From NCBI GenBank assembly GCA_015499995.1, contig JADNRV010000049.1, positions 264,665-328,664 of the forward strand: a stretch of DNA of 64,000 nt, read 5' to 3'. Made by a program: the position numbers and the translations under genes. The DNA comes from Flammula alnicola (Eukaryota > Basidiomycota > Agaricomycetes > Agaricales > Strophariaceae). The notes below the pieces were generated by a model that was not told the DNA's origin, made no database searches, and saw only the letters and a program-made list of their open reading frames with translations. Positions 35,151 through 45,775 of this stretch are shown piece by piece (the stretch's first letter is position 1; every line of letters starts with the position of its first letter).

Positions 35151-35694
35151 GACTGAGATGCAGCATGGATTGCAGGTGAAGACCTGATAAATTGACATCC
35201 TGGATCAGAAATCTTCCAGACCTTACTCAAATTGAAGTCATCATTCCAGGTTTGGAGAAGAAAAAAGGTGACGGGCTTGTGAAGAGCTTTGAATAATGAG
35301 ATGTATTAATAGTATAAATGTTATGATGACTGCCTATAGTACATAAGGAATCCACCTAGCAAGCTATTCCAGCATGACAGGCAAGCTTGGCCTTGCTGGC
35401 TGGACCTACACGAGCTCGCTTGGCCTCTCACGAGCTCGTCCATCCTGGATGGGTATTTTTGGCAGCACGAGCTCGTGAGGCTAGGCCATCACTGATGGTA
35501 CTTATGTCACACAAGGTAATACACTATATATGGTAATTAGCTACAGAACTTTCTGGGCGGGCACCTATTTTTTCGTGGATCCAACGACAGGTATCGCAGC
35601 CGTTTTTGGAACCCAGATACTCCCAACCCTTGATCGCGAGTTGCTAATGCTCAATGCAGAATTTGAGAGGGTGCTTTACGCTGGTTTGGAGTGA

Positions 35695-36191
35695 AACTTT
35701 ATGCATTGAATGCACCATCTCGAACGATTTGTTGAACTTTTTTATCTCTTGATTGTTTTAGACTTTTCGCCGCGCAATCAAAGTCTTTCTTCCGCCAGAA
35801 TCAGAAAAGGAAATAGTTGCCATAAATACTCGTTATTTGTTTGTAGTTGGCAAAGGCGTCTTAATTGCTCAATGCCCGCCAAGCCAATGCCAAGTCTATC
35901 CGACCTCCTTTACAACAATTTTTATGCTATGAGTGTGCGTAAACTGTACATGCATCCGGCTCCAAACATCATGTCGATTTCTCAATTTTGTTTTAGTTCT
36001 TGAATTTCCCGACCTTCCAGCAGGCCTCACGAATGTGCTGGGATGTAATTTGCATTCGCCACTCATTGATCTGGCCAAAATCTAACCCAGGAGACTGGCA
36101 ACGAGGCCGGGAGAGTGTGTGTCTGCCAGTGAGGTTTCCTGCTGTTTCTCCTATGGCTGTATACTCCGTTGCGGGGCTGGGATTTGTTACT
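35695..36191. other. Intergenic interval
   Basis: About 500 bases between the hydrolase stop codon and the Tc1/mariner insertion site. The frames at 35,710-36,003 have no recognisable domain. Nothing supported. Confidence 0.4.
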
Positions 36192-36737
36192 TACAGTGAC
36201 TTGCATATCAAACTGCACACGCTTTTTTTTTTTTTGTGGCGTGGCTGTGTTGAGCTGTGACTTTCCCGTCACGTCAGCAACCCTGAACCCTGTGCGACTG
36301 CCCACTTTCTCCAAAACCACCATGCCTTGTCGCCTTCCGAACAACGTTTTCCGTCCATCAAGCCCAACGGCTCTTACCCGCTGCATATCTATTCATCCCA
36401 GTGCAGGCTCATGAAGAAAATCCAGTCTAATCGTCTCATATTGCAGGGTATATATTGCCCAAACCCTGGGCATGGACCTTGGTTGCTGCCTGGTCTGTCT
36501 GCTGACGACTTTTGGCTCCATTTTGAACCAGGTTCATCAAGTTGTAATTTGGTATGTATTGAATTTCTCTCTTCGCCATCTCAACTGTTCAGGTCTGCTC
36601 CATAGGTGAGCCATTGCATACCTTTCAGACAAGTGCTTGACAACGTGAAAAAAGCAGGACAAGTGGTGCAAGGTTTTTTTTGTCGATGGTATAAAGGTAT
36701 GAGCTCGATTCCGACTCATTTATCACCCAAAGTGACA

Positions 36738-38570
36738 ATGACCCAGATTTCCGAAGATCAATGTGAATCCGCTCAACCTGCTCAGCCCGCTCAGCCCGCT
36801 CTCCCTGCTCAACGTCCATCCGACGGATGGCTGCGCAATCCAGCTTGGATTGGTGAGTGGGACTCTTTTGCTTGAAGAAACATGCATTGATTAGTTTTCG
36901 TGTTATTTAGATGGCGCTGTGAATCCTCCGCGCTACTACTACTCGCACGAAGAAATTGACGCCACCCTTCTTGCATGGGGGGTGACTCCGCAGCCTCGCT
37001 GTGACCTTCAAGCTGCGACGATTACACCCACCCCAACCGCGCCTGCGCCACCGACACCTTTGACCCCCGAGCTCGTCAATCCAGGTGAAATGGCTTCGGC
37101 ATCTGGTAAGTTGACCTATATATATATTACAATGTCCTGATGTCTTTTCAGCTGCTCGTACTGGACATTTGGTCAATGTCACATTGCTCTACACCGCGCC
37201 CACCACCAACGTCACTGGCCGCGGAAAGGCAGCTGCGAAGAAGGCCAAAATCACGAAGATGGACACCATTATCCTCGAAGGCATCAAGCGGGTCGATTTC
37301 ATCGCCGCCTTCCTTGCCATCCATGGCTTGTCAGATAAGTTCAGTCCTGGCGTCCATTCCGGCCCGGACTTCAAGATGTGGTGGACAGGCGCAACGTACG
37401 TCTTGTCGATCAACATCTTCTCCCTTTACTGATTTTTTTCCATGTAGCGGTGGCAAAGGTGGTGCTCCCTCCATACAAAACAATCACCAATTCGACATTG
37501 CTCTTCAAGCACTCTTGAAGAAAGATAAGATCAAGGCCCAGACCTTTGTCGAGTTCGACACCGATGATATGGAGGGTTACAGAATCAAGCAAGTTGTATG
37601 TATTTTCTTTACTTATACAATCTTCATCTGTTGTAACTTATATACTATTGACGTTTATAGCTTCCATGGGACGTACCTCCTTCTGAGGGCGAAGACGAGC
37701 TAGCATATGGGACTCGAGTAAGTTTACGTCATTATCTTCTCCCCCTCTCTTAATTTTTTTCTATAGGTCCCGCAAGTCAAGGATTTCAGTGACGAAACCC
37801 AGCTTCATGGACGCTTCATCCTTGAATTGAAGAAGAAGTGGCCCTGCCAGACCCATTCGGGTGAACATGGTGAAGTCGGTCACTGCTACGTTGCTCCAAC
37901 GGGTGAACACACGCGTCTCAACACTCTCCGCCTCAAATCTTGGGCTGCCGCCATCGTATGTGATCAATTTCACTATCTTAACATCATGCTAATGTATCTC
38001 GTATAGGCTGCTGGTGACGCAACTCGTCATGAACCCCCCAATATTGCCGTCTTTGATGGTGCTCGTGATGGGAGGTTGAATGGTCCAAAGCCGCGTGGTC
38101 GTACTGGCCCATATCCTGCTCATGTTGATGCATTACCTGCTCCATCCGCTGGCCAAGATGCCTTGGCCCTTGTTCTTGCATCTTTACTCCCGGTGCTCAT
38201 TGGCGGCAAGTTTGGCGGTGATGTTGGCCGCAAACGTGGCCTCTCTCAATCTGAATTTTCTGAGCCACCCACGACCCCCAAACGCGTGAAGCCTACCTCT
38301 TCTTCCTCGGCCCAGTCTCCCATTCCTGAGAAGGGCCTCGAGCTTCGTGCGTGTTTACGTGACTTCGCAGAATTGCATGGCCATGACTTGACCAATTCCG
38401 AGATACCTCTCCGCCTCGAGGACTACACCCCTGATGTCCTTCCTTTTGTTGAAGATTCCCTGCTTGCAAAAATCACGGGTGCGACGCCTGGCATTGTGAT
38501 CAAGCTCAAGAGGTTTGCTAAAGAATGGTTCACCCGTTTCGAGAAGAAGGCCCAGTCTGCTAGGCAGTAA
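36738..38570 (+). CDS. Accessory (cargo) protein of the Tc1/mariner element, 503 aa, function unknown
   Basis: Seven exons: 36,738-36,852; 36,911-37,105; 37,152-37,395; 37,448-37,595; 37,661-37,717; 37,767-37,955; 38,007-38,570. All junctions keep frame. A TATAAAG at about 36,690 favours the start at 36,738 over an in-frame ATG at 36,699. The N-terminus has AQPAQPALPAQ-type repeats. The middle has a conserved-looking module (VHSGPDFKMWWTG, FVEFDTDDMEGYRIK) and a possible metal-binding segment (CQTHSGEHGEVGHCY). A low-complexity serine/proline stretch with basic residues is followed by a C-terminal helical region of about 70 aa (LRACLRDFAELHG ... IKLKRFAKEWFTRF) that resembles a SAM-like or small DNA-binding fold by eye. 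I recall similar unnamed proteins as multicopy families in mushroom genomes; I cannot assign a function. It converges with the transposase. Confidence 0.75.
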
Positions 38571-38671
38571 GAACACTATATGCATTTCTACATCCCAGAT
38601 ATCATTGCTTGAAAGTTATTTCCCAAATATTGTCGTACCGAGCACTGTCTTTACGTAGTTTATATCCAGTA

Positions 38672-39770
38672 CTACTCAAGTCCGACTTCGTTTATAAATG
38701 AGTAGCCACAATTTTTAATCCATCCTTCAGCCATCTCTTGCGTGACAACTTCGGTAGCCTGATGTATCAACCATGGCCGTACTTCAGATGATACTGCTTG
38801 AGCTTCTTGTCGCCGAAGCCATGTTTTGATTGAATGGAATGCTTGTTCAATAGGGTTGAAGTCAGGGGAGTATGGTGGAAGATAGATCAACTTTGCACCT
38901 AAACATTGAGCTCTTAAGTCTCAACAAATGTATGAATAGACATTTTTCATACCGCAGTCTACCTCAATGATTTGACGAATGTCTTCGTCATGGTGTATAG
39001 CACAATTATCAAGGATTACGACACTCCATGGACCAGGGTGTGGGTTTAATCGAGGGGCCTATCAATCCGACATTCAGATCAATGTAGACGTGAAATTTGA
39101 GAGGACAACATACCACTTGTTCGTTTATAAATTGAATAAAGCGTTCCTTGTTCACAGATCCTTCGAAGATGTCAAGCGCGATAATTCCTTCTGATGTAAG
39201 TGCTGGAAGGACGGAATACCGCTGGCCTCGGATGAATGTTTCTCTGCAAACGCAAGCCTGACCAATTGGACTCCATCCATTCGGACGTTGATTGGTCTTG
39301 TCGTCAACGCTGGCTTCATCTAGCCAAACACAGTACTCTGCCGGTATGTCGCCGTATTCAGCCTGCCAAGTCGCTCGCAGCATTTCATTCCGTTCAAGCG
39401 CAGCACTTGCAACCTGTTTATTGCTGATTTCCCACTGACGCAAAGCCCGTGAAAGCGTAGGAATTGAAACATCTACATCTCGATTGCGAGAAAGAGCTTC
39501 TTGAAGCTCGTCGAGGTAAATCTTGGGCTTTGCTTGGGTCAAAGAAGTGAGGTAGATCATGTCTCCTGTATTCAAAATTCGAGATCGTCCATTGTCACGT
39601 CGTGAAAGTGGATTTGTCGTTGTTCCGAAGTCGTTGAAAAGTTCGAGGACATTGTACACAGTTCGAATGCTGCAACCTACGAGGTCAGCAATCTCGGCAG
39701 CTGGTTTCTGTTGCTCGTGAAACCACACAACGATGCGGTTGCGCATTTCTTGAGACAGATGAGGCGACAT
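38672..39770 (-). CDS. Tc1/mariner (IS630 superfamily) transposase, 329 aa
   Basis: Three exons on the minus strand: 39,114-39,770; 38,953-39,058; 38,672-38,898, with GT-AG introns of 55 and 54 bases. The N-terminus has a helix-turn-helix of the homeodomain-like type (about residues 18-45, AAEIADLVGCSIRTVYNVLE) and a second winged region. The catalytic triad is visible: the first Asp in VWLDEASVDD, the second in VVILDNCAIHHDED, and the Glu in PPYSPDFNPIEQAF. The length is normal for the family. No stop or frame break was found, so the protein may be functional. It should bind the 56-bp inverted ends and insert at TA. Confidence 0.9.
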
Positions 39771-39967
39771 ACTAGCAAATCCGATTGCAAGATGTATTCT
39801 ACTGATGATGCTTTTGAACAGATAAGCACCTCCTGCCTGGAGATCCGTGAACGCGGCGCCTCGAATCCGGTCAGCAGGTCAAGCCCTGAGTGACATCGGT
39901 CACGAAATTACACAGCCACGCCACAAAAAAAAAAAAGTGTGTGCAGTTTGATATGCAAGTCACTGTA

Positions 39968-40515
39968 GGTTCGTTAGAGTTGTCTGCGGGCAAGGGCCGG
40001 GAATCACGAGGTGCAAGCTCATGCACGCCACGCATCCATCAGGCACGATACAAAATTCATTGGAGTAGGTTGCAGGGCAGCCTCCTCGCTGCAAACCTGT
40101 ACCCCGCTGGACCTTTCGCATCGCCTCCAACCCTTCCTCGACCATTCTCGATTCCAAAGGAAACCAGCGCTCTGGGCAAGTATATTTAGTGAATGGCTCG
40201 GGCGACACGGAGGCTTCTGAGGATGGCAACGCGCTCAGCGACTGCTCTCTTGAAAGATGGGGTTGAATTCCGGTGTTCATGGTCGGTTCTCTTTTGGATA
40301 CAGATCAGTTGTCTTGGCGGTGTTGACACTTTCCGACAATCAAATGAACCTTTGAGAGGTCGATATCCTGGCTGTGCACCCCTCCCATTCCGACATGATA
40401 TAAATATGTGCAGTTACAACACACCTGAGCCTCACGCCCACCACTCCTCCCTTTGTTTCATCTCTATTTCCTGTTCTCTTCCTTTTGTCCCCATTTCACG
40501 ACGGGTTCGGCGTCA
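39968..40515. promoter_or_regulatory. Upstream region of the aspartic protease gene with TATA box
   Basis: GATATAAATATG at about 40,397-40,408 is a good TATA element roughly 110 bases before the ATG at 40,516. Between them lies a pyrimidine-rich leader (CTCCCTTTGTTTCATCTC), typical of strongly expressed fungal genes. The 430 bases before it show nothing else I can support. The Tc1/mariner element inserted about 550 bases upstream of the ATG. Confidence 0.5.
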
Positions 40516-42541
40516 ATGCTGAAAAAGTCCTCATTTATTTATCTGTTTCTTGTACTCTCCTCTACGACAACATATGCCTTGAACCTGCCATTCCAACGGC
40601 GTTCTGTCAAAGGAGCATTGGTCAGCTCTGCTTATGGCCCGTCGACCTATTCCTTTGGCCAGGCCGCGAATGCGACTATTGGGAATGTTGGTGATTTTCG
40701 AGTGCGAAATTTTCTGGCCTTATGTGTTTCTTGATACTTACCTTTCAACAATGTCATAGTATGTCACCAATATTACCATCAACGGTGTTCGTGAGTATTG
40801 AATTTCTGTTCTCGTTTTCCCTGACTGCTGAACTGCTTTATTTCTCGCAGAGGTACAAGTAGCCCTCGATACAGGAAGCACAGATCTCTGGTAAGCAGGC
40901 TTTGTTTGAGCCCCTCGCCTCCTTCCTTCTGATGATGGCTTGCAGGGTGATTCCTCCTGGAGGCATTGGCCAATTTAACGATACCGGAATTTCTCTCGAA
41001 CTCCTCTACGGTGATGGATCCTATGGAACAAAAGGAACAATTGGAGTCGCTCCTTTTACGTTTGGCCCTTATAAAATTGACCAGCAAGCTTTTATGAACG
41101 CCGTCGAATCGAATATTGGCTTAATGCAAGATTCGGGCATCTATGGCCTGATGGGTCTTAGTTTTGACTTCTCGTCTGCTTCGCCCATCAACCAGAAAAT
41201 CAAAAGCCTCTACGGCCCGGATGCCACCTGGGGTCGTTCGGTTCTACGAAACATCTTCGCGCAAAATCCTACCGAACCCAATTTTATTGCCATCGATCTT
41301 TCCCGCACAGGCGACCTGGAGGACACAAGTGGTGGATCGTTCGCCATTGGAGAGTACGAAGACAAATATGCCGCTGTCGCGAACAAGACCAAGCTGACCC
41401 AGTACCCTTACGGCGGAGATCGATGGACAACACTTCTCGAGGGTATTTATGTGGATGGCACTGCGATCAATGTCCAGTCCACGATTCCTAGCGTCCCAGC
41501 CGGACAAGCGCAAGCTATGCTCGATACTGGTGATCCGAGCTCAATCTTCCCAACTGCCATTCTGGATGCCATCTACTCGCGTGTCCCTAGGGCTGCTTTG
41601 TACAGCGACGCCACAGGCCGAGTGTGGGTTATTCCTTGCAACACTACAACTCACGTTGAACTTGTTTTTGGGTGAGTAGCAACTGCTCTTTGTTATGTCT
41701 AATTCAACGCTAATGTATGTGTCACAGCTCCGAAAGATACGCCATCCACCCTCTTGATCTCAGCACCATTAGCGACCCACTTACAATTGACGGACAACAA
41801 TACGTGGCATGCGTCTCTTCATTTAAAGGGGCCGATAACTGGGGTGCAGGTGACTTTGACATCTCCTTGGGAGACACCTTTCTTCGCAACGTCTACTCTG
41901 TGTATGTTCTATTTCGATTTCTATGCTATATACTTGTGCTGACCCTCAATCGTAGCTTCGACTTTGGTGACACTCTTGCCAATGGTTCTACCGGTGATCC
42001 ATACATGCAACTACTTTCCAAAATTGATCCAGCGAAGGCCATCGCTCAGGTTGCCAGCATTCGCGGCCAGACGATGGCTTCGTTGCCTCCAGAGTTAGAT
42101 CCCGCCACACTCGTTGCCCTCTTGACAGGGTTGTCTCCTGACCCAACAACTACAAATGGCATCGTTTCTCCCAGTGCCACGGACTCATCGACTCTACCAG
42201 ATTCTACCAGTGCAGCTGGGGATTCCTCAGATTCGTCCTCAAAAGGGTCAGGCCCCTCGAATGCCGGAAATAATCTCCTCTCCGCAAACGATAATGGCGG
42301 CATCACTGTCGATGAGTCGACGGTGAAACACTATGGATTGATCATCGTTTGCTTGCTTTCCGCCAACGTCCTACTCAGTCTTGTTTTGATCGTCCTCGGC
42401 ATCATGGCTTGCGTCCGCAGAGGCTCCTCGAGGAAGAATGCGACCCGAGCCGGTGCTCCTCATTATGTTCCCGTCAAGAACGCGGTGGATCCTCAGGATG
42501 AAGCGTATTCAGGAGGCTACCAGAAAACATATGTCCGATGA
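40516..42541 (+). CDS. Membrane-anchored aspartic protease, pepsin family A1, 580 aa
   Basis: Six exons: 40,516-40,701; 40,760-40,790; 40,851-40,890; 40,946-41,671; 41,728-41,901; 41,956-42,541, all in frame. A signal peptide (LFLVLSSTTTYA) starts the protein. The first active-site motif DTGSTDLW is split by an intron, the flap reads YGDGSYGTKG, and the second active-site Asp is in AMLDTGDPSSIFP. A serine/threonine-rich stalk (about residues 440-505) leads to one hydrophobic segment near residues 520-545 (IIVCLLSANVLLSLVLIVLG). A short basic cytoplasmic tail follows. It is therefore a type I membrane protease at the cell surface or vacuole. The second motif lacks the usual Thr/Ser after DTG, which is seen in some fungal members. 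Confidence 0.85.
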
Positions 42542-42886
42542 TAGGATGAGCTTTAGTTCAACTGGTAGATAGCCTAGTTATTTGTCGTATTTTCTCCGGA
42601 CCCCCGCATTAATTTGGTTACGACGCATATTTACTACACGGACTGAATGGACCTCGATGGACATCCAAAAGCACGATTTGATTACTTATCAACGCCGTTT
42701 TTCTGTAATATTCCTATGTCTTGTATATGTCCAGATATATTACGCAAGGACCTGTGATCGAGTCGGCAATGCTGCTGCTTTTATAATTTTAGTCTGAATT
42801 GCTAGGTTTTGTTTGTCTCGTTGCAGCTGCGCAAACTTCGCACAAACTTTATACTTGCACTCACTCCCAGTGCAAGCCCAGTGAAC
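42542..42886. other. 3' region of the protease gene
   Basis: About 345 AT-rich bases with no reading frame of note. They end in the left target duplication CCCAGTGAAC of the MITE. Confidence 0.4.
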
Positions 42887-43505
42887 GAGACATCGTTCGA
42901 TTGGTCCTTTGATGGCCAGGCACAGAGTCCGGGTAATCCCGGAGACTTGCCTTTTGTAGGCAGACCCGTGTCACATTCCACTATGCCGATGGTGCCGTGG
43001 CGCGTAGACCAAATGCGGAAGTTGCTCCCATCCCGCTCGCCATTAGCGACGGCGAGAGGGCTATTTCCACCATTCCTCGACCGTTCCCCTTCCTTTTTTT
43101 AGGGTTTATAATTTTAAAGTATCCATACATTTTTAATATTATGTTATATGCCTGTAGGAGTGCTCTAAAATGCCCATCTTCCACCCTCTCTATATCAAGT
43201 CACATATGCCTTCCTGTGGAGTTTTGCGGACGCATTTTCGTGAAAATAAGGTGATTATATATATAATAAGGTATATTTGACTCTTATGAACCAAAGAAAT
43301 AAAGGAAAACCCTCGAGGAATGACGGAAATAGCCTGCTCGCCGTTGCAGACGATGGGAACGAGCCGAGAAACTTCCGTATTTGGGACTTTACCTTCCTGC
43401 CGAAGGGCGTGGGTCCAAATGCGCTCTGTGTGACTGATGGCAACCGTAAATGGGGAACTTATGTAATTTTGATGGGATCTTAAAAGACCAATCGAACTAT
43501 GACTC
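42887..43505. mobile_element. 619-bp MITE with 10-bp target duplication
   Basis: CCCAGTGAAC stands on both sides (42,877-42,886 and 43,506-43,515). The left end GAGACATCGTTCGATTGGTC faces GAGTCATAGTTCGATTGGTC at the right end. Inner segments also mirror each other: GCGGAAGTTGCTC...GGCTATTTCC near 43,015-43,070 pairs with about 43,325-43,380. The 9-10-bp duplication and long inverted ends fit a Mutator-type MITE. Noncoding. Confidence 0.75.
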
Positions 43506-43640
43506 CCCAGTGAACTGGTGATCTATTGACGTTTCTGACACCTGCCCTCAGACCGCTAGGCCTTGTCGTGTTCTTGGAAGGATGAACACATCAGGTCCAT
43601 ATACGCGTCTCTCCAGGAACTGTCGTTCGAGAAAAGCTCT

Positions 43641-43868
43641 CTAATACTCTGGGACGCTCGCGACCGGCAGATTCGTCAACTTGAACCAGTAGCACCAGGT
43701 CAGTCCTAGTCCTTTGCTAGATGACGCACGCCGACTTTCAAGTTCTGAAAGACCGTTATCCCATCTCGAGACCATAAAGTTGCCTTCCTGTTGCACTTCA
43801 GGATGTTCTCGGGCCCGGTTAACTTCGGTGCTATACGGAAGTTGATACGGATCCAGTCCAAAGTTCAA
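43641..43868 (-). CDS. Short open frame, 75 aa, unassigned
   Basis: An open frame on the minus strand with varied composition (MNFGLDPYQLPYSTEV start, then SRWDNGLSELESR). It could be an exon of a small gene or a remnant. No splice partners, signal peptide or family recognised. Listed only because it lies in gene space and does not look like repeat. Confidence 0.2.
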   Translation of the reverse strand: MNFGLDPYQLPYSTEVNRAREHPEVQQEGNFMVSRWDNGLSELESRRASSSKGLGLTWCYWFKLTNLPVASVPEY

Positions 43869-44038
43869 ACTGTAGACTGAGCATGACGAAGGCTTTCTCT
43901 TATGGTCGCAGATGGTCGCGCGACCTGCCTCTATACTTCTATGCTTTCGAGAAATGCGTTGGACAGCAATGATATGATCAAGAAAGCTTTCAACGCCTGG
44001 CCTTCTTTCCTCACCCTCACCGCTCCACTCTCTTAGTT

Positions 44039-44510
44039 GTGTGCCCCACGCGCAAGGATTTGCTATTCTTCACTGCGTTAACTCGTCGTCTTTCTGCTAT
44101 CCCAGAGCTTCGGCTTGTGTCTGTCATCAAGGGTTTCTATCAGAATGTACTCGTGTCTTTCTCCCCCGAAATACGTCGGCATCCGCAACGATTGTGGGAT
44201 TTCCTCAAACGCCCATCTTTGCAAGAACCAGGTGCTTGGATGACCATGGAATTCCGCTACGATGCGGATCAGCTGTGACATTGCGGGATTGTGCAAGCTC
44301 CACTCCACTTTAACGCCGATCGTCGAGGGGGCACATATCCGGATTCGATTCGAAAATAGTTCGGACTATGAGATACCCAACCTCTGCTTGCCTATACTCT
44401 TCATTTTTTGGTCTGCGCTACTATTACGGTTAGTCTTCGCCATCATTCAAGGTCGTACGTTAGCCGCTGAGATGCCCCGTTCCAAGCTTTCGTCTCTCAT
44501 GTTTACGTGA
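44039..44510 (+). pseudogene. Possible gene remnant, two short open frames
   Basis: A 79-aa frame at 44,039-44,278 and an overlapping 82-aa frame at 44,262-44,510 have ordinary amino-acid composition; the second contains a hydrophobic stretch (ILFIFWSALLLRLVFAI). I recognise neither. They may be parts of one decayed gene. Confidence 0.2.
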
Positions 44511-44694
44511 AGGCATCCTTTCTTTTCGCCGCTCAATTTCCTAACCTAAGTCCACTAGATGGCGAGTAATGGAAGGTGGACTAAATGATAAACTGTATAA
44601 AGTCTACAGCGCATTGACATGCCTTCTTGAGGAGTTTTTATACTTACTGTGTTCAAATCTCCAGGTCACTTTCTCTTGCACTCAAGAAGAAACC

Positions 44695-45597
44695 ATGGTT
44701 TTCAACCTCTTTCACTCCTTTACTGTGACTGTTGTATTGGCACTTTCTGCCGCCGCCGCTCCTTTCAATAACACTATCTACATCATCTCTAACGCTGAGA
44801 CGCCGTCTTTGGGACTGCCTGGCTTGACCCCCATTGGTCTCCAGAGAGTTCAAGACTGCCTTCCTGCTGTGGGTTTAATTCGCTTTATATTTCCCGTTGA
44901 AACCCCAGATTCTCAGCCGCTTGACCTTGATTAGCTGTTGGCGCCTCTTGATATCGGTCTCGTTGTAACCTGTCCCTTCGACCCTGACTCTGGCAAGTGC
45001 GCCGAAACCATCGCAACAGCCACTCCAATAGCAGACTCCCTTGGTCTTACCGTCGATACCTCCTGGTGAGTAAAGTGAGGCTCTGCACAAAATTGACACC
45101 TTACTGTCTCGTTTTTGTGTAGTGGTGCTGACGAAGAGACCGACGACGACTGCGTTCCTAAACTCTTGAAAAACTTCGGAAAAAATAGCACACAGTCCAT
45201 GCTTGTTATCTGGGTATGCTTGAATTTTCTCTACCGTTTATTCCTCCATTCTAAATCCGCGACTCATTAATTATATCCAGGACTTGGGTGACATGGACTC
45301 TCTCTTTGAAAACCTCGACGTCGATGACAATAGCGATGACGACGACAGCGACGACGACGACGACGACGACGACATAGCTCAGTAAGGATATGTTGTTTAT
45401 TCTATGTTTGCATCCTCAAATTGAATCCTTGCAGCTTTGATGTCCTCACTACGGTTGTGAAGAAAAAGGTCACCAGCGCAGTTTCCCAAGGCTGCCCTGG
45501 TATTGACGGTCAGGCTCCCGGAACCTTTAGAAGATCCCTCCGGAGGGCCGTAAAGAAGCGTCGCCTTGCGTCCAGGATTATGGGGAGGCAGGCATAA
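44695..45597 (+). CDS. Secreted histidine-phosphatase-fold protein lacking both catalytic histidines, 219 aa
   Basis: Five exons: 44,695-44,868; 44,935-45,065; 45,123-45,213; 45,281-45,381; 45,435-45,597, all in frame. A signal peptide (VTVVLALSAAAA) is followed by IYIISNAETPS at the place where active fungal members have the IYLIRHGEKPS-type RHG motif. Further landmarks of the family are present: PLDIGLVV, LGLTVDTSC, DCVPKLLKNF and the terminal CPGID. The second catalytic histidine region, normally WEH, reads WDLGD. A stretch of about 20 residues rich in Asp (residues about 145-165) interrupts the region after it, and the C-terminus is unusually basic (FRRSLRRAVKKRRL). Fold assignment is by eye; I infer a secreted pseudo-enzyme. 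Confidence 0.6.
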
Positions 45598-45775
45598 TCG
45601 CTTCTGAAAAGTTCGTATTATTTAAACAGAGTTAGCCTGACAAGTATCTGTCGTCCATTCGTTTTGATAATTCTTCTGCCATGAGCAATATACCCTTATC
45701 TTTCCTCGAGAAATATAAATTTCATAAGAACCAAGGTCTCATGTATGTTAGCGATGGACGGTGTTATAGACGGGG

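Larger units (their letters stand above)
29444..35553. mobile_element. 6.1-kb foldback element with 9-bp target duplication (Mutator-like, nonautonomous)
   Basis: The 9-mer TGGGCGGGC occurs immediately left (29,435-29,443) and right (35,554-35,562) of the element. Removing the element and one copy restores the reading frame of the hydrolase. The ends are inverted: GTTCAGTAG near the left end faces GTTCTGTAG at the right end. Further in, ACCTTGTGTGAC, CCATCACTGATGGC and CACGAGCTCGTG recur in mirror order (about 29,480-29,570 and 35,410-35,520). A 9-bp duplication with long inverted ends is characteristic of Mutator-like elements. I found no transposase. The interior is made of inverted tandem arrays around an LTR-like segment. 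Confidence 0.75.
27906..35694 (+). pseudogene. Serine hydrolase, beta-lactamase/transpeptidase fold, last exon split by a transposon
   Basis: Nine exons can be read: 27,906-27,953; 28,004-28,177; 28,233-28,514; 28,578-28,623; 28,679-28,764; 28,814-28,964; 29,024-29,107; 29,166-29,372; and 29,427-29,443 continuing at 35,563-35,694. Without the insertion the frame would give 408 aa, a normal family length. The SxxK nucleophile motif (SQTK, about residue 69) and the YGWSSD motif, equivalent to the YxN/YxS tyrosine, are present. The C-terminal part (VDPTTGIAAVFGTQ) lies beyond the insertion. No signal peptide is obvious, so a cytosolic esterase or lactamase-like enzyme is likely. As it stands the final 44 residues are cut off by a 6.1-kb element. 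The upstream exons show no other break, so the loss looks recent. The exon 5/6 junction is the least certain. Confidence 0.8.
36194..39965. mobile_element. Complete Tc1/mariner element carrying an accessory gene, TA duplication
   Basis: TA dinucleotides at 36,192-36,193 and 39,966-39,967 flank terminal inverted repeats of about 56 bases (36,194-36,250 and 39,910-39,965). The repeats begin CAGTGACTTGCATATCAAAC and contain a T13/A12 homopolymer and GTGGCGTGGCTGTG. The two ends differ only by one transition and the homopolymer length over the compared stretch, pointing to a young insertion. The element carries two convergent intact genes: a transposase on the minus strand and an unrelated seven-exon gene on the plus strand. 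At 3.8 kb it is more than twice the usual Tc1 size. Confidence 0.9.
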
